Assembly (NCBI GenBank): GCA_017347445.1
Contig: AP021856.1
Coordinates: 3,108,613-3,172,612 of the forward strand
Reading direction: 5' to 3'
DNA length: 64,000 bases
Origin: Candidatus Brocadia pituitae
GTDB lineage: Bacteria; Planctomycetota; Brocadiia; Brocadiales; Brocadiaceae
A program made the translations under genes and the position numbers. Shown here piece after piece: positions 8,473 to 18,258 of this stretch. Below the pieces are notes generated by a model. That model was not told where the DNA came from, did not search any database, and saw only the letters and a program-made list of their open reading frames with translations. How positions within the stretch are numbered: the stretch's first letter is position 1; the number at the start of each line of letters is the position of its first letter.

Positions 8473-9696
8473 ATGCCAAAGATTACCGAATATGAACCTA
8501 TCGTAGGTCCAAACACCATTGAAGAATTACGTTTACTGGCAGGTAAGCTTCAGGGAAAGGTGATTCAGAACATTAATTCCACGGCAGTGGGAGGCGGCGT
8601 GGCGGAAATCCTTAATCGCATGGTGCCTTTATTGCAGGAATTGGGGGTGGATGCCCGATGGGATTTTATTAAAGGCGGCGAGAGTTTCTTCAATGTCACA
8701 AAGAAGTTCCATAATGCGCTGCATGGAAAACCAGAGGAAATTATCCCACAGATGTTTGAGACCTTTATGGAAACCAGCCAAAGGAATATTGATGAGGTAA
8801 AGCTGTATGGAGACATTATGCTTATCCATGATCCTCAGCCCATTGCACTGGTTAAGAAGAAGGACTCTATGCCCAACAGTAAGTGGATCTGGCGGTGTCA
8901 CATTGACGTCTCAACACCCAACAAACAGGTATGGGATTTTTTGACGTCATTTATCCATCAATACGATAGCGCTGTTTTTTCTGCCCCGGGTTTTTCACAA
9001 CCCTTACCTATACGACAATTTTTAATTTCGCCATCTATTGATCCTTTAAGTGACAAGAATAAAGAATTGCCCCAGGAAACGATCGATGCGGTGTTAGAAA
9101 AATATCACATCCTCAACGACAAGCCCATTATTACCCAAATATCACGGTTTGACTATTTAAAAGACCCGGTTGGAGTTATTGAGGCATACCGCCTGGTAAA
9201 GAAGCGTAATAACTGTCAGCTCATTATCGCCGGCGGGACGGCAACTGACGACCCCGAATCAACCAGGGTTTTTGCCGAGACAAGAGAGGCTGCCGGGAAT
9301 GACCCGGACATCCATATCCTCCCCATTCCGTCTGGCAGCGATCTGGAAATTAATGCGCTCCAGAGGGCATCCACGGTTATTGTACAAAAATCATTGCGTG
9401 AGGGGTTCGGGCTTACGGTAACCGAGGCGCTGTGGAAGGCAAAACCAATTGTTGCGTCCAGTACGGGAGGAATTCCGCTGCAGGTCAAACACAAATACAG
9501 CGGTCTTTTATGTCATAGTGTTTCCGGTGCGGCCTTCGCCATCAAACAGTTATTAAACAGCCCGGAATATGCCAAAAGGCTTGGTGAAAACGGACGTGAG
9601 CACGTCAGGCAGAACTTCCTCCTTACCCGTCATTTAAAGGACTACCTGCTCTTGTTTCTATGCATGTATCACCCGGAAGACATTATTTATTTATAG
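8473..9696 (+). CDS. Trehalose-synthase-type glycosyltransferase (GT4 family)
   Basis: The product is 407 residues. The N-terminal half has NINSTAVGGGVAEILNRMVP, the acceptor-side signature of TreT-like trehalose synthases. The C-terminal half has the GT-B nucleotide-sugar site: SRFDYLKDPVGVIEAYR, then EGFGLTVTEALW with the two glutamates of the EX7E motif. TreT-type enzymes join glucose from a nucleotide donor to glucose, giving trehalose, a compatible solute. The substrate is inferred from the family. It follows the monoheme lipoprotein by 6 bases and is probably cotranscribed. Length is normal. Confidence 0.85.
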   Translation: MPKITEYEPIVGPNTIEELRLLAGKLQGKVIQNINSTAVGGGVAEILNRMVPLLQELGVDARWDFIKGGESFFNVTKKFHNALHGKPEEIIPQMFETFMETSQRNIDEVKLYGDIMLIHDPQPIALVKKKDSMPNSKWIWRCHIDVSTPNKQVWDFLTSFIHQYDSAVFSAPGFSQPLPIRQFLISPSIDPLSDKNKELPQETIDAVLEKYHILNDKPIITQISRFDYLKDPVGVIEAYRLVKKRNNCQLIIAGGTATDDPESTRVFAETREAAGNDPDIHILPIPSGSDLEINALQRASTVIVQKSLREGFGLTVTEALWKAKPIVASSTGGIPLQVKHKYSGLLCHSVSGAAFAIKQLLNSPEYAKRLGENGREHVRQNFLLTRHLKDYLLLFLCMYHPEDIIYL

Positions 9697-10299
9697 AGCC
9701 TACGCATAAACTTCAAAACAAGCTTCTAAAAGGCAGAAATGCCTATTGAAAGCACTGAGAGAGAAACGGATATACCTCAAAAACGAAGTCAAAGAGGCAA
9801 AAAAATACGTCGTCAGATGATGAAAGCGAAAATAAGTCCGACTCCGGACATACCATCTCCCCACAACATCACTATTTTATACTGAAGACCAGATTTAGTT
9901 TCTTAATAAGAGATAGAACGCAATTATCGTTTTATCCAGGTAAGCCGGGAATGAATCATTTTCCCCTCGTCCTGAGCTGATTCTCTCCCAAATCGCACTT
10001 CAGTCGTTTTATGATTCTTACCACGGCAGGACGTCTGCTCAAGATCGCTTTGTCATAGGCTGGTCATTTTGGTCTATATGGGACAAACTATCAAATGAAT
10101 GGTAATCGTCCGCTTCGAATTTATCCCAGCAGCCCCTCCTCTGTATAGAGGATTATGAGAAAAAGTGACAACTATCCGATTCAATATTTCTGCTTTATTT
10201 GTTAATCTGAAAAGTGCATTTTCTGTTGTTCTTGGAATGCCCTTTTGGCTGTGCTGTATAAGGAATAATCAAAATACCTAATCCCTACAAAATGATAAC
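9697..10299. other. Intergenic region with no convincing gene
   Basis: About 600 bases separate the glycosyltransferase gene from the convergent multicopper oxidase gene. A 48-codon open frame at 9739-9885 (+, starting MPIESTERETDIPQKRSQRG) is basic and has no clear ribosome site, so I do not call it a gene. I see no tRNA, insertion sequence end or strong terminator here. Confidence 0.4.
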
Positions 10300-11535
10300 T
10301 CATTTCGCATCTGGTTTCATGCTTTTTGGCCTCACATCAAAAATAGTTTGTGGACCATGGGGATAAATTCCCTGGCTCACCATCCCCATCATATTATGAT
10401 CATGGGCTATGCTGATACCAGGTCCGAAATTACACGACAGGCATCTCCGTTTAGCAGAAAAATCAGGGATTCTGTACAAAATGTCATATCGCTCACCCGA
10501 TCCAATGAGTAAGGTGTCTTTTTCATAGGGATAGCTTAGCTTTCTGCCGTCCGTTCCGATTACCAATCCATGAAACCCGTGTGGATGCCACGCAAAGATA
10601 TGGTTGTACCCAACGGCCATTAATCGGACCAAAACTGTCTCTCCTTCATATGCAACAATCCTTGTCTTAGGATCATTAATTGTGGACAAAGGATTGGTCA
10701 AATTATCCATGTATATCCTGCCGTTAAGCATAAAATAATTTGACTTCCAATCCAATCCGCGCCGTATACTGCCTTCCGTTCTGAGCATCTCCATATATTC
10801 ACTATCAACTTCACTCATCACAAGCGTATACTCCCTGTCAAAAGTATATCCGTAGATTTCATTCGGTCTTTTCTCCAGTATCAAAGGGAAATACATCCCC
10901 GCCATGAGATGATTCGTGGTATCCACATGGCAATGTCCCAGGTACGACCCTTCAATATCTTCCGGTATTGTTAACAGATACCGGTACTTTTCCCCAGGAA
11001 ATACCGGTGTATACGGCAGATTCGGTACACCATCATAAGCCGGGATTAAATCCAATCCATGGAAATGGATGGTGTGCGGAACGCCATGAACACCGGAATG
11101 TGTCTCTATTTCATAGAATCCGGCGTTATGTAAAATAACAACATAGTTCTTGCCTGATGTGAGACGTATCTCGTCACCAGGCACTTTAAGGGGTAATAAT
11201 TTCATGTCCCTTTCTTCTCTTGTCTTTATCTCTCCGGCATCGGCAAAATCTTTTGCATGGGCAAATCCCCAGAAATAGATCAATTCTCCATCAGCCATTT
11301 CCTGATAACCATCCGTAGCATACAGATGAAATTCCCTTTCGACCTGTCCCTTTTTACTCAATTCTAAAAACATCCCTTCTACATTTTGGTCTCCAGGTAT
11401 GAGTATCTCTTCAGGAGAAGCTGTCACGGAAAGGCAGTACAAAATCGCAATCAGAAGATACCATGCAAAGCATTTTTTCAGCATACATCGTGCAATAAAA
11501 ATCAATATGAAATATTTCTTTGGGTCAGATATCAT
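10300..11535 (-). CDS. Exported multicopper oxidase (two-domain type)
   Basis: The product is 411 residues. The start at 11535 is supported by AAGGAG about 7 bases upstream, giving a signal peptide with an extended basic N-terminus (hydrophobic core about residues 22-38). Copper motifs are visible. In the first cupredoxin domain, HTIHFHG is followed by GHCHVDTTNHLMAGM, which offers Cys, His and Met for a type 1 site and paired His for type 2/3 sites. In the second domain, HIFAWHPHGFHG and AHDHNMMGM provide more His ligands. Two domains and the Cys-x6-His-x4-Met spacing recall copper nitrite reductases and two-domain laccases. The substrate cannot be told from sequence. It acts in the periplasm and is transcribed alone. 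Confidence 0.83.
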   Translation of the reverse strand: MISDPKKYFILIFIARCMLKKCFAWYLLIAILYCLSVTASPEEILIPGDQNVEGMFLELSKKGQVEREFHLYATDGYQEMADGELIYFWGFAHAKDFADAGEIKTREERDMKLLPLKVPGDEIRLTSGKNYVVILHNAGFYEIETHSGVHGVPHTIHFHGLDLIPAYDGVPNLPYTPVFPGEKYRYLLTIPEDIEGSYLGHCHVDTTNHLMAGMYFPLILEKRPNEIYGYTFDREYTLVMSEVDSEYMEMLRTEGSIRRGLDWKSNYFMLNGRIYMDNLTNPLSTINDPKTRIVAYEGETVLVRLMAVGYNHIFAWHPHGFHGLVIGTDGRKLSYPYEKDTLLIGSGERYDILYRIPDFSAKRRCLSCNFGPGISIAHDHNMMGMVSQGIYPHGPQTIFDVRPKSMKPDAK

Positions 11536-11803
11536 GGTTCTTCTCCTTAAAGTAATTCTGGGCTAAAGCATTTTATACAATATTTCATTCAAATAAATAC
11601 GATTATTCTTTGTCTAAAGACTATCCCAGTTCTTCTGATTACCGGCATGTATTATCAAACTAATCCTGTAATTAAGACTGGCAAAGGTGATTTTAAAAAT
11701 TGGAACTTATTTACTATTAACATTTTGTTTGAGACTGCCGATCATATGAAATGTTTATTATGGCTAGAGAAATCAATCGATACCTAATGGCCAGGAGAAT
11801 GTT

Positions 11804-13981
11804 ATGAACAAAGAGAAGTTGAAAATACTTCTTGTCGATGACGACGAAGACGATTACATTATAACACAAGATCTGCTTTCTGAAATACGATTAATGAAAT
11901 TTGATTTGTCATGGGAAAAAACTCATGTGAATGTGCTCAGGTTATTGAGTGACAACCAATTTGACCTGTGCCTTTTCGATTATCGTCTCGGCTCAAAAAC
12001 AGGACTGGATCTCTTGCAGGAAGTAATAAAAATTGGCTACAAGGGACCGGTCATTATATTGACCGGACAAGACGATCACGAAATTGATAAAGAGGTAATG
12101 AAAGCCGGTGCGTCAGACTATCTGGTCAAAGGGCAGATAAGTTCATCTTTGCTTGAGCGCTCTATTCGTCATGCTTTAGAGCGAAAACGTGCAGAAGAAG
12201 CCTTGGTTGCATCAAAAGATTATGCAGAGAATCTTATTAATAGCTCAATTGACATGATTGTAGCCACAAATACAGACCGTCTGATTACCGAGTTTAATCC
12301 TGCCGCACAAAAGGTATTTGGATACAACAAATATGACGTGCTCTACAAGCCGTTTCATTTTCTTTTTGCTCATCACAATGAATGGCTGCAAATCAGCAAA
12401 ACAATAAAACAGGAAAAGGTGTTTTCCGGAGAAGTACTCAAGAAAAAGAAAACTGGCGAAACCTTTCATTCATATTTATCTGCGTCTGTTATGAGAGACT
12501 TGAAGGGCGAAGAAGTGGGAATTATTGGCATATCACGCGATATCACTGTGCAGAAGCGCCTTGAGGCACAACTGTTGTATAATGCCTTTCATGACTCATT
12601 GACTGGCCTTCCTAACAGAAAGCTTTTTATGAATCATCTGGAAAAAGTTATTGGCTGCTCACAGGCAAATAAAGACTTTTTATTTGCCGTGCTTTTTCTC
12701 GATATCGACCGCTTTAAAGTCATAAATGATAGTCTTGGCCATGCAATCGGGGATAAGTTGCTGATTTCGATTGCGGAAAGGCTAAAAGAATGCCTGCGTC
12801 ACAATGATATCGTTGCGCGTTTTGGCGGAGACGAGTTTGTTATCCTCCTTAACGATATAAGAGAAAGTTCGTGTGCAAAAGTCATTGCAGAAAAGATTTT
12901 AAAAAAACTGAAGGAGCCTTTCTGCCTGAATGGGCACAGTGTGTTTACCGGCACGAGCATAGGAATTGTTTTAAGTGAGAATTATTACGATCGGCCGGAG
13001 GATATCCTGAGAGATGCCGATACTGTCATGTATCGTGCAAAAATGAATGGCAGATCTAATTACGCAATGTTTGACAAGGAGATGCATGCTCACGCGGTAA
13101 GGGCTTTACAGATGGAGGCAGACCTTCAAAGGGCCATTGTAAACAATGAATTTAAAATGTATTATCAACCCATTGTGTCACTGACAGACGGCAACATTAT
13201 CGGCGTTGAGTCTCTCATTCGTTGGGAACATCCACAAAGTGGTTTAGTATCTCCCGCAGAATTCATACCCCTAGCGGAAGAGACAGGGATGATTGAACCT
13301 ATCGGCAGATGGGTAATAAAAGAGGCCCTTTCTCAAAATAAGATCTGGCATGATGCCGGATATTCAAACACGTCTCTTTCCGTGAATGTTTCGGCACGAC
13401 AGTTCCGTAGTCATAACTTGCCGGAGGTAATACAAAGAATCTTGGAAGAAACTGGCATGAATTCAAAGACTTTCGATTTAGAGATCACGGAAAGTAGCGT
13501 CATGGAGGATATGGATAGAGGCATTAAAACATTGGAAGAATTAAACGGCATGGGTATAAAAATCATGCTTGATGATTTTGGTACAGGTTTTTCTTCAATA
13601 AATAACTTACGGTTCTTGCCCGTGAGCGGAATAAAAATAGATTTATCTTTAACGAAAGACGTTGCTACAAGTCCTGGCGCTGCAACAATAGCCAAGGCGA
13701 TTATTAATATGGCACACGGCCTTAACAAAAAGATAGTAGCTGAAGGCGTGGAAACGGAGGCACAATTGGAATTCTTACGTTCTCATAATTGTGATATGGC
13801 GCAGGGATATCTTTTCGGGAAACCTATGCCTGCAACTGAACTTGTGAAGGTGTTGGGAAAAAACACTATGCATTACAGGGTATTGAGTCATAAAAAACGC
13901 GTATCATCCAAGATGCCGCATCGGAAAAGTTTTGCTAACTCATTTTCGGCATCAACTACTTCCTCCTCATATACTTCTTAA
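11804..13981 (+). CDS. Response regulator with PAS, GGDEF and EAL domains
   Basis: The product is 725 residues. The receiver domain (about 5-130) has acidic residues in LLVDDDEDD, phosphoacceptor D59 in LFDYRLG, and the conserved Lys in DYLVKGQ. The PAS domain spans about 135-245. The GGDEF domain (about 265-420) keeps an intact FGGDEFVILL. The EAL domain (about 435-690) keeps ESLIRW (an accepted EAL variant), EITES, DDFGTG and EGVETE. It therefore has the residues both to make and to break cyclic di-GMP, with activity set by phosphorylation and a PAS signal. CCAGGAG precedes the ATG. No histidine kinase gene is adjacent. The stop overlaps the convergent flavodiiron gene by 4 bases. Confidence 0.95.
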   Translation: MNKEKLKILLVDDDEDDYIITQDLLSEIRLMKFDLSWEKTHVNVLRLLSDNQFDLCLFDYRLGSKTGLDLLQEVIKIGYKGPVIILTGQDDHEIDKEVMKAGASDYLVKGQISSSLLERSIRHALERKRAEEALVASKDYAENLINSSIDMIVATNTDRLITEFNPAAQKVFGYNKYDVLYKPFHFLFAHHNEWLQISKTIKQEKVFSGEVLKKKKTGETFHSYLSASVMRDLKGEEVGIIGISRDITVQKRLEAQLLYNAFHDSLTGLPNRKLFMNHLEKVIGCSQANKDFLFAVLFLDIDRFKVINDSLGHAIGDKLLISIAERLKECLRHNDIVARFGGDEFVILLNDIRESSCAKVIAEKILKKLKEPFCLNGHSVFTGTSIGIVLSENYYDRPEDILRDADTVMYRAKMNGRSNYAMFDKEMHAHAVRALQMEADLQRAIVNNEFKMYYQPIVSLTDGNIIGVESLIRWEHPQSGLVSPAEFIPLAEETGMIEPIGRWVIKEALSQNKIWHDAGYSNTSLSVNVSARQFRSHNLPEVIQRILEETGMNSKTFDLEITESSVMEDMDRGIKTLEELNGMGIKIMLDDFGTGFSSINNLRFLPVSGIKIDLSLTKDVATSPGAATIAKAIINMAHGLNKKIVAEGVETEAQLEFLRSHNCDMAQGYLFGKPMPATELVKVLGKNTMHYRVLSHKKRVSSKMPHRKSFANSFSASTTSSSYTS

Positions 13982-15189
13982 ACATGCGTTGCCACTGGCG
14001 GTTTATGACAGACCCATTCACGCATCAGGATTTCCTGTTTTACCTGATTGAAAATTTCTTGTAATTGTGTTTCATCTGGTACGTACTGGATCTTTCTGCT
14101 TTCCATCATTTCGAAACCGCAGTCTTTTAATATGTCTTCCACATGGGTAACTGACTGACCTCCCCAGCCATACGAACCAAAAGCCAGCCCAATTCTGTTT
14201 TTTGGAGACAAACCTTTTAAATAGGTTAAAAACCCCGCTACCGTCGGCAGCATATTGCTATTTAAAGTAGGCGAACCAACACAAATAAATCTGGTAGTCA
14301 GGACATCAGCAATAATATCCGAAATATGACTATGCCTGAGATTTATCATTTTTACGGGAATTCCATGAGATTCAAAGACTTCCTGTAAAACACCGGCAAT
14401 CTTTTCCGTGGACTTCCACATGGTATCATAAATTATCAGGCACTTATTATCCACCTGATTGGAAGCCCACTTCTTATATTCTTCTATAATGGTCTTTATA
14501 TGCGAACGCCAGACAATTCCATGACTCGGGGCAATCATGTCAATCTTTAATGGAGTAAGAGCATCCATAGCCTTTTGAACCTGGCTTGAATAAGGCAAAA
14601 CAATATTTGCATAATACTTCTCAGCTTCATCAATAACGATACCAAGAGGACATTCATCATCAAATCTTTCAGAAGAAGCGATATGCTGTCCAAAAGCATC
14701 ATTTGAAAAAAGAATACCATCTTCGGCCAGATAACTCATCATGTTGTCGGGCCAGTGTACTAACGGAGTAAGGACAAATTTGATATTTCTCTTACCAAGA
14801 CTGACAGTTTCATCAGACTTGACGACTTTAAAATTCCAGTCCTTCCTCTTGTAATGAGCCATCAATCCTTTCTGCCCATGCGGAGAAGTAATAATAGTAG
14901 CATTTTTCGCAATTTTTGTGAGGAGTGGCAGGCTACCTGAATGGTCCATCTCTACGTGGTTTGAGATAATGTAGTGAATATCTGCAGGGTCTACGAGAGA
15001 CGACAGTCTCTTTATCATTTTGTCATAAAGGTACGGTCTTACACCGTCAATTAAAGTAATTTTTTCATCAAGGATCAGATACGAATTATAGGTTGAACCC
15101 CTTTGGGTTGAATATCCATGGAAATTTCTTAATTCCCAGTCAACTTCTCCAACCCAATAAACTCCTTCTTTTAGCTTAACCGGATTCAT
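13978..15189 (-). CDS. Flavodiiron protein (A-type flavoprotein, FprA-like)
   Basis: The start is placed at 15189 (MNPVKLKEGVYWVG), where GGAGG lies 7 bases upstream; the longer frame to 15219 lacks a site. The product is 403 residues. The N-terminal metallo-beta-lactamase-like domain shows HVEMDHSGSLP, the HxExDH di-iron motif. The C-terminal flavodoxin domain begins at CLIIYDTMWKSTEKIA, an FMN-binding loop, and carries GSYGWGG. These proteins reduce oxygen to water or nitric oxide to nitrous oxide in the cytoplasm, using rubredoxin or similar donors. No rubredoxin domain is fused. For a nitrogen-cycling anaerobe, either detoxification role would fit. Confidence 0.94.
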   Translation of the reverse strand: MNPVKLKEGVYWVGEVDWELRNFHGYSTQRGSTYNSYLILDEKITLIDGVRPYLYDKMIKRLSSLVDPADIHYIISNHVEMDHSGSLPLLTKIAKNATIITSPHGQKGLMAHYKRKDWNFKVVKSDETVSLGKRNIKFVLTPLVHWPDNMMSYLAEDGILFSNDAFGQHIASSERFDDECPLGIVIDEAEKYYANIVLPYSSQVQKAMDALTPLKIDMIAPSHGIVWRSHIKTIIEEYKKWASNQVDNKCLIIYDTMWKSTEKIAGVLQEVFESHGIPVKMINLRHSHISDIIADVLTTRFICVGSPTLNSNMLPTVAGFLTYLKGLSPKNRIGLAFGSYGWGGQSVTHVEDILKDCGFEMMESRKIQYVPDETQLQEIFNQVKQEILMREWVCHKPPVATHV

Positions 15190-15534
15190 ACATCTTCCTC
15201 CATTAACATGAAAACACAAAAATGCAATGCACTACATTTTACCGGCAGGCATCTTATAAACAGCCAACAATAAAAATAAATGTTAGCAAATCCTGGTATG
15301 AATAGGAAGAAAAATAAACGTAATAGTACTATATGCTTTTTGTCAAGTATATACCAAATGGCGGGAACGAGAAATGGGTGCTGTGATGTTTGAATTATGT
15401 GTTTACGTTTGAAGTGGTTCTCTCATTTCCAACTAATTTGGAATACCTGTCATGCCTATGCTTATTCTGAGGCCATGAAAGGGTTGTTTGAACGATTTCG
15501 TGATTAGGATCGTATTCTCCATAAAATGACTCAT
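15190..15534. other. Intergenic region, no gene seen
   Basis: This 345-base gap lies upstream of the minus-strand flavodiiron gene and downstream of ispD. It holds the flavodiiron ribosome site and presumably its promoter. I see no hairpin with a T run and no coding potential. Confidence 0.4.
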
Positions 15535-16221
15535 CTATCCGTTTATCAGCAATGCCCCGGCTAAACGCATATCTTCAGGCGAGGTAATTTTAATATTGTC
15601 ATCTGTGCCAGGAACAATCTCTACCCTGTAGCCTGCCTTTTCCACCATTTCCGCATCGTCCGTAAATTCTCCCTCCTCGGTTTTAAATTGGTCAAAGACT
15701 TTTAGAATAAGTTCCCTTTTAAATCCTTGAGGGGTTTGTGCCATCCACAGCTTGTTCCTTGGGATGGTTCTCCGGATGCACAAATTATCACCTGTTTCTT
15801 TGACCGTGGCCTTCATTGGTGCGGCAAGAATAGCGGCATGAGATTCTTTTACCTTGTTTATCACGGCCTCGATATGCTCTTTTCTTACAAACGGTCTTAC
15901 AATATCATGAATCAATACAATTTCGGCGTCCGTGCCAGTCTGACAAAGTCCGTTATACACGCTATCCTGACGCTTTTTTCCTCCGGGAACAATTTTCTTA
16001 ACCTTATGCGCATACAGGGTATCGTGCCATTGATCGCGGAGGATAGGAATTTCTGACGGACCAACTACGAAAATGATTTCGCTAATCGTTTCGATTTGAG
16101 AAAAGCGTTCAATCGTATAAAGAAAGATGGGTTTACCATGTAGTTGCAGGAAAGGTTTTTTGACAGGGCCGCCCATGCGTAATCCAAGCCCTGCTCCGAC
16201 CAATACGACGGATACATTCAT
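15535..16221 (-). CDS. ispD: 2-C-methyl-D-erythritol 4-phosphate cytidylyltransferase
   Basis: The product is 228 residues, normal for IspD. It begins VSVVLVGAGLGLRMGGPVKKPFLQLHGKPIF, the nucleotide-binding GxGxRMG...K signature. It continues with VLIHDIVRPFV and TPQGFKRELIL, and ends with EDMRLAGALL. IspD transfers CMP from CTP to methylerythritol phosphate in the non-mevalonate isoprenoid pathway. It is the last gene of the minus-strand run and lies 80 bases after the dGTPase-like gene. ispF is not next to it. Confidence 0.93.
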   Translation of the reverse strand: MNVSVVLVGAGLGLRMGGPVKKPFLQLHGKPIFLYTIERFSQIETISEIIFVVGPSEIPILRDQWHDTLYAHKVKKIVPGGKKRQDSVYNGLCQTGTDAEIVLIHDIVRPFVRKEHIEAVINKVKESHAAILAAPMKATVKETGDNLCIRRTIPRNKLWMAQTPQGFKRELILKVFDQFKTEEGEFTDDAEMVEKAGYRVEIVPGTDDNIKITSPEDMRLAGALLING

Positions 16222-16301
16222 TTTACATCCCGTAATAATTGTTTCTGAAGAGGCAAAGACGCAAAGTTTCCATGACTTTACGCCCTTTGTGTTGAACCGT
16301 T

Positions 16302-17456
16302 CTAAACCCTTTCGTATGGATAGAAGAGCTTTTTGTATTCATCCTGTGCAAAACGGTCTGTCATCCCAGCGATATAGTCACATACTGCCTGATAAAGACC
16401 TGCTTCTTCTATCCATCTTTGATATTCAATGGGAAGTTGTTTGGGGTTTTTAATAAATGCAATAAAAAGTTCTTCCAGGAATCGCTTTGCCTTATCAGCC
16501 ATTCTGACTACCCGATAGTGCTGATAGACATTTTTAAACAGGAATTCCTGGAGATTTTTTTTCTGTTCAGACAGGGTGGGGGAAAATGACACGATCAGGC
16601 TGGGATACTCTCTGACGTCCCGGACAGTTTTGATGCCTTCCTGTTTCATCCTGGACACCGTAGTCTCAATGAGGTCGGTGACTTCAAGATTAATTAACAT
16701 TTTGATCGTTTGGGCAATAACGATATCGCGATCATAAATCGTATATTTTTGTTTTACTTTTTTTTGTGTCTCTCGCCATAAATTAACGGCTTGCAAATCA
16801 TCATCTGTGATAATACCAGCCTTCAGGCTGTCGTCCAGATCGTGGTTGTCGTAGGCAATGGAGTCTGCTTTATCCACGATTTGCGCCTCCAGCAACGGCT
16901 GTTCATTAGCATGATACTCCGTTACGACTGATGTATTGTTGTCAGGAGAGTTATGCTTGACTATGGATTCCTTAAGCTCCCACGACAAATTCAGTCCGGG
17001 AAAGTCAGGATATTTGCGCTCGAGAATATCAACAACGCGCAACCCGTGGAGATTGTGTTCAAATCCCCCGTGCCCTTCCATCAGTTTTTTCAAAGCGTCT
17101 TCGCCTGAATGTCCAAAGGGTGTATGCCCCAAATCATGCGCAAGGGAAATGGCTTCCGCAATATCCTCGTTCAGATTCAATACTCGAGCAATGCTTCGTG
17201 CTATTTGTGAAACTTCCATGGTATGGGTCAATCGGGTCCGGTAATAATCTCCTTCATGATTCACAAATACCTGGGTTTTATATTCAAGTCTCCGAAAGGC
17301 CGTTGAATGAATAATGCGATCCCTGTCTCTCTGATAAACACTACGGTACTGATGCTCCTTCTCGGGATATTTCCTGCCACGGGAATCCTTGCTTTTTATA
17401 GCATAGGTGGCAAGCTCCCGGTCTTCTCTCAACTCTATTTCTTTACGGGTCAGCAT
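16302..17456 (-). CDS. dGTPase-like HD-domain triphosphohydrolase
   Basis: The product is 384 residues. The N-terminus has DRDRIIHSTAFRRLEYKTQVF, the start of the dGTPase-like family. The HD metal site follows as TRLTHTMEVSQIARSIAR and SLAHDLGHTPFGHSGEDAL, with the second His-Asp pair and the later Asp in VDKADSIAYDNHDLDD. It would hydrolyse a dNTP to nucleoside and triphosphate, controlling nucleotide pools. It begins 12 bases after the HIT gene, so the two are probably cotranscribed. Length matches the short, non-enterobacterial class. Confidence 0.92.
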   Translation of the reverse strand: MLTRKEIELREDRELATYAIKSKDSRGRKYPEKEHQYRSVYQRDRDRIIHSTAFRRLEYKTQVFVNHEGDYYRTRLTHTMEVSQIARSIARVLNLNEDIAEAISLAHDLGHTPFGHSGEDALKKLMEGHGGFEHNLHGLRVVDILERKYPDFPGLNLSWELKESIVKHNSPDNNTSVVTEYHANEQPLLEAQIVDKADSIAYDNHDLDDSLKAGIITDDDLQAVNLWRETQKKVKQKYTIYDRDIVIAQTIKMLINLEVTDLIETTVSRMKQEGIKTVRDVREYPSLIVSFSPTLSEQKKNLQEFLFKNVYQHYRVVRMADKAKRFLEELFIAFIKNPKQLPIEYQRWIEEAGLYQAVCDYIAGMTDRFAQDEYKKLFYPYERV

Positions 17457-17468
17457 GTGGATGGGTAG

Positions 17469-17945
17469 TTACACGTGTTTTTTGAATTCATGATAAAGAT
17501 CTGTCAGTGATTGGGGAATAACCTTTACCTCTGAAATAACAGGCATAAAGTTCGTGTCACCGTTCCAGCGCGGCACGATATGGAGGTGGAAATGACCAAC
17601 AAGCCCTGCCCCGGCAGATTTTCCCAAATTGATGCCAAGATTAAAACCTTCAGGTTTCATCATGGACGCCAGAAGCGCCTTCATGTCTCTCGCCAGTTTC
17701 ATAATTTCAAGCATTTCATGATCAGTAAGGTCTGAAATATCCGGCTTATGCTTGTAGGGCGCAATCATGAGATGGCCGCTGTTATAAGGATATTTGTTAA
17801 GAATGCAAAAACACTCCTTCCCCCGAACCACAATGAGATGTTTTTCATCCTGATTATCCAGGAAAGCGTTACAGAGGAAACAGCCATTATCTTTCGGATG
17901 TTCCTGGATATAGGTCATACGCCACGGTGCCCAGAGATTTTTCAT
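17469..17945 (-). CDS. HIT family nucleotide hydrolase or phosphorylase
   Basis: The product is 158 residues. It starts MKNLWAPWRMTYIQ, typical of the AP4A phosphorylase-like branch. A CFLC pair sits near residue 22 and the catalytic histidine triad HFHLHIVPRW near residue 118. NSGHLMIAPYKH is the partner strand. HIT proteins act on dinucleoside polyphosphates or nucleotide conjugates; the substrate here is not certain. It sits between the FmdB-type and dGTPase-like genes on the minus strand. Confidence 0.92.
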   Translation of the reverse strand: MKNLWAPWRMTYIQEHPKDNGCFLCNAFLDNQDEKHLIVVRGKECFCILNKYPYNSGHLMIAPYKHKPDISDLTDHEMLEIMKLARDMKALLASMMKPEGFNLGINLGKSAGAGLVGHFHLHIVPRWNGDTNFMPVISEVKVIPQSLTDLYHEFKKHV

Positions 17946-17997
17946 TGGTAATCACCCGCTTGTGTTTATGAAAGAAAAAATCTGCATATACAAGAGA

Positions 17998-18231
17998 TTA
18001 TGACTCACATCCTGTACATGAAGATGCAGTACAAGTTCCACAACCACCCGAGCCACCATCGGAAGCAGCGCCACCACCGCCTTTCACAGACATGCCAAAT
18101 ACGGAAAATATCTTTTGGACAGCTTCACTCTGGCAAGACGGACAAAACAATTTTTTCCGTTCCGATGCGCTCCGAAAATATTCGTCAAATTTCGTGTTGC
18201 ACTGATTGCATTGAAAATCATATATTGGCAT
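17998..18231 (-). CDS. FmdB-type zinc ribbon protein
   Basis: This 77-residue protein begins MPIYDFQCNQCNTKFDEYFR and continues with FCPSCQSEAVQKIF. The two CxxC knuckles (about residues 8-11 and 31-34) form a zinc ribbon of the FmdB/CxxC_CXXC_SSSS family. A Gly- and Cys-rich tail (GGSGGCGTCTASSCTGC) closes it, a common feature of the family. Its role is unknown; the name comes from a presumed regulator near formamidase genes. Confidence 0.88.
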   Translation of the reverse strand: MPIYDFQCNQCNTKFDEYFRSASERKKLFCPSCQSEAVQKIFSVFGMSVKGGGGAASDGGSGGCGTCTASSCTGCES

Positions 18232-18258
18232 AATGAATACTCCGGTACAGACAAACTC

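Noticed and set aside
9739-9885. 48-codon open frame after the glycosyltransferase gene
   Set aside because: It has no clear ribosome site and no recognisable domain, with a basic, low-complexity start. Left unannotated as a gene.
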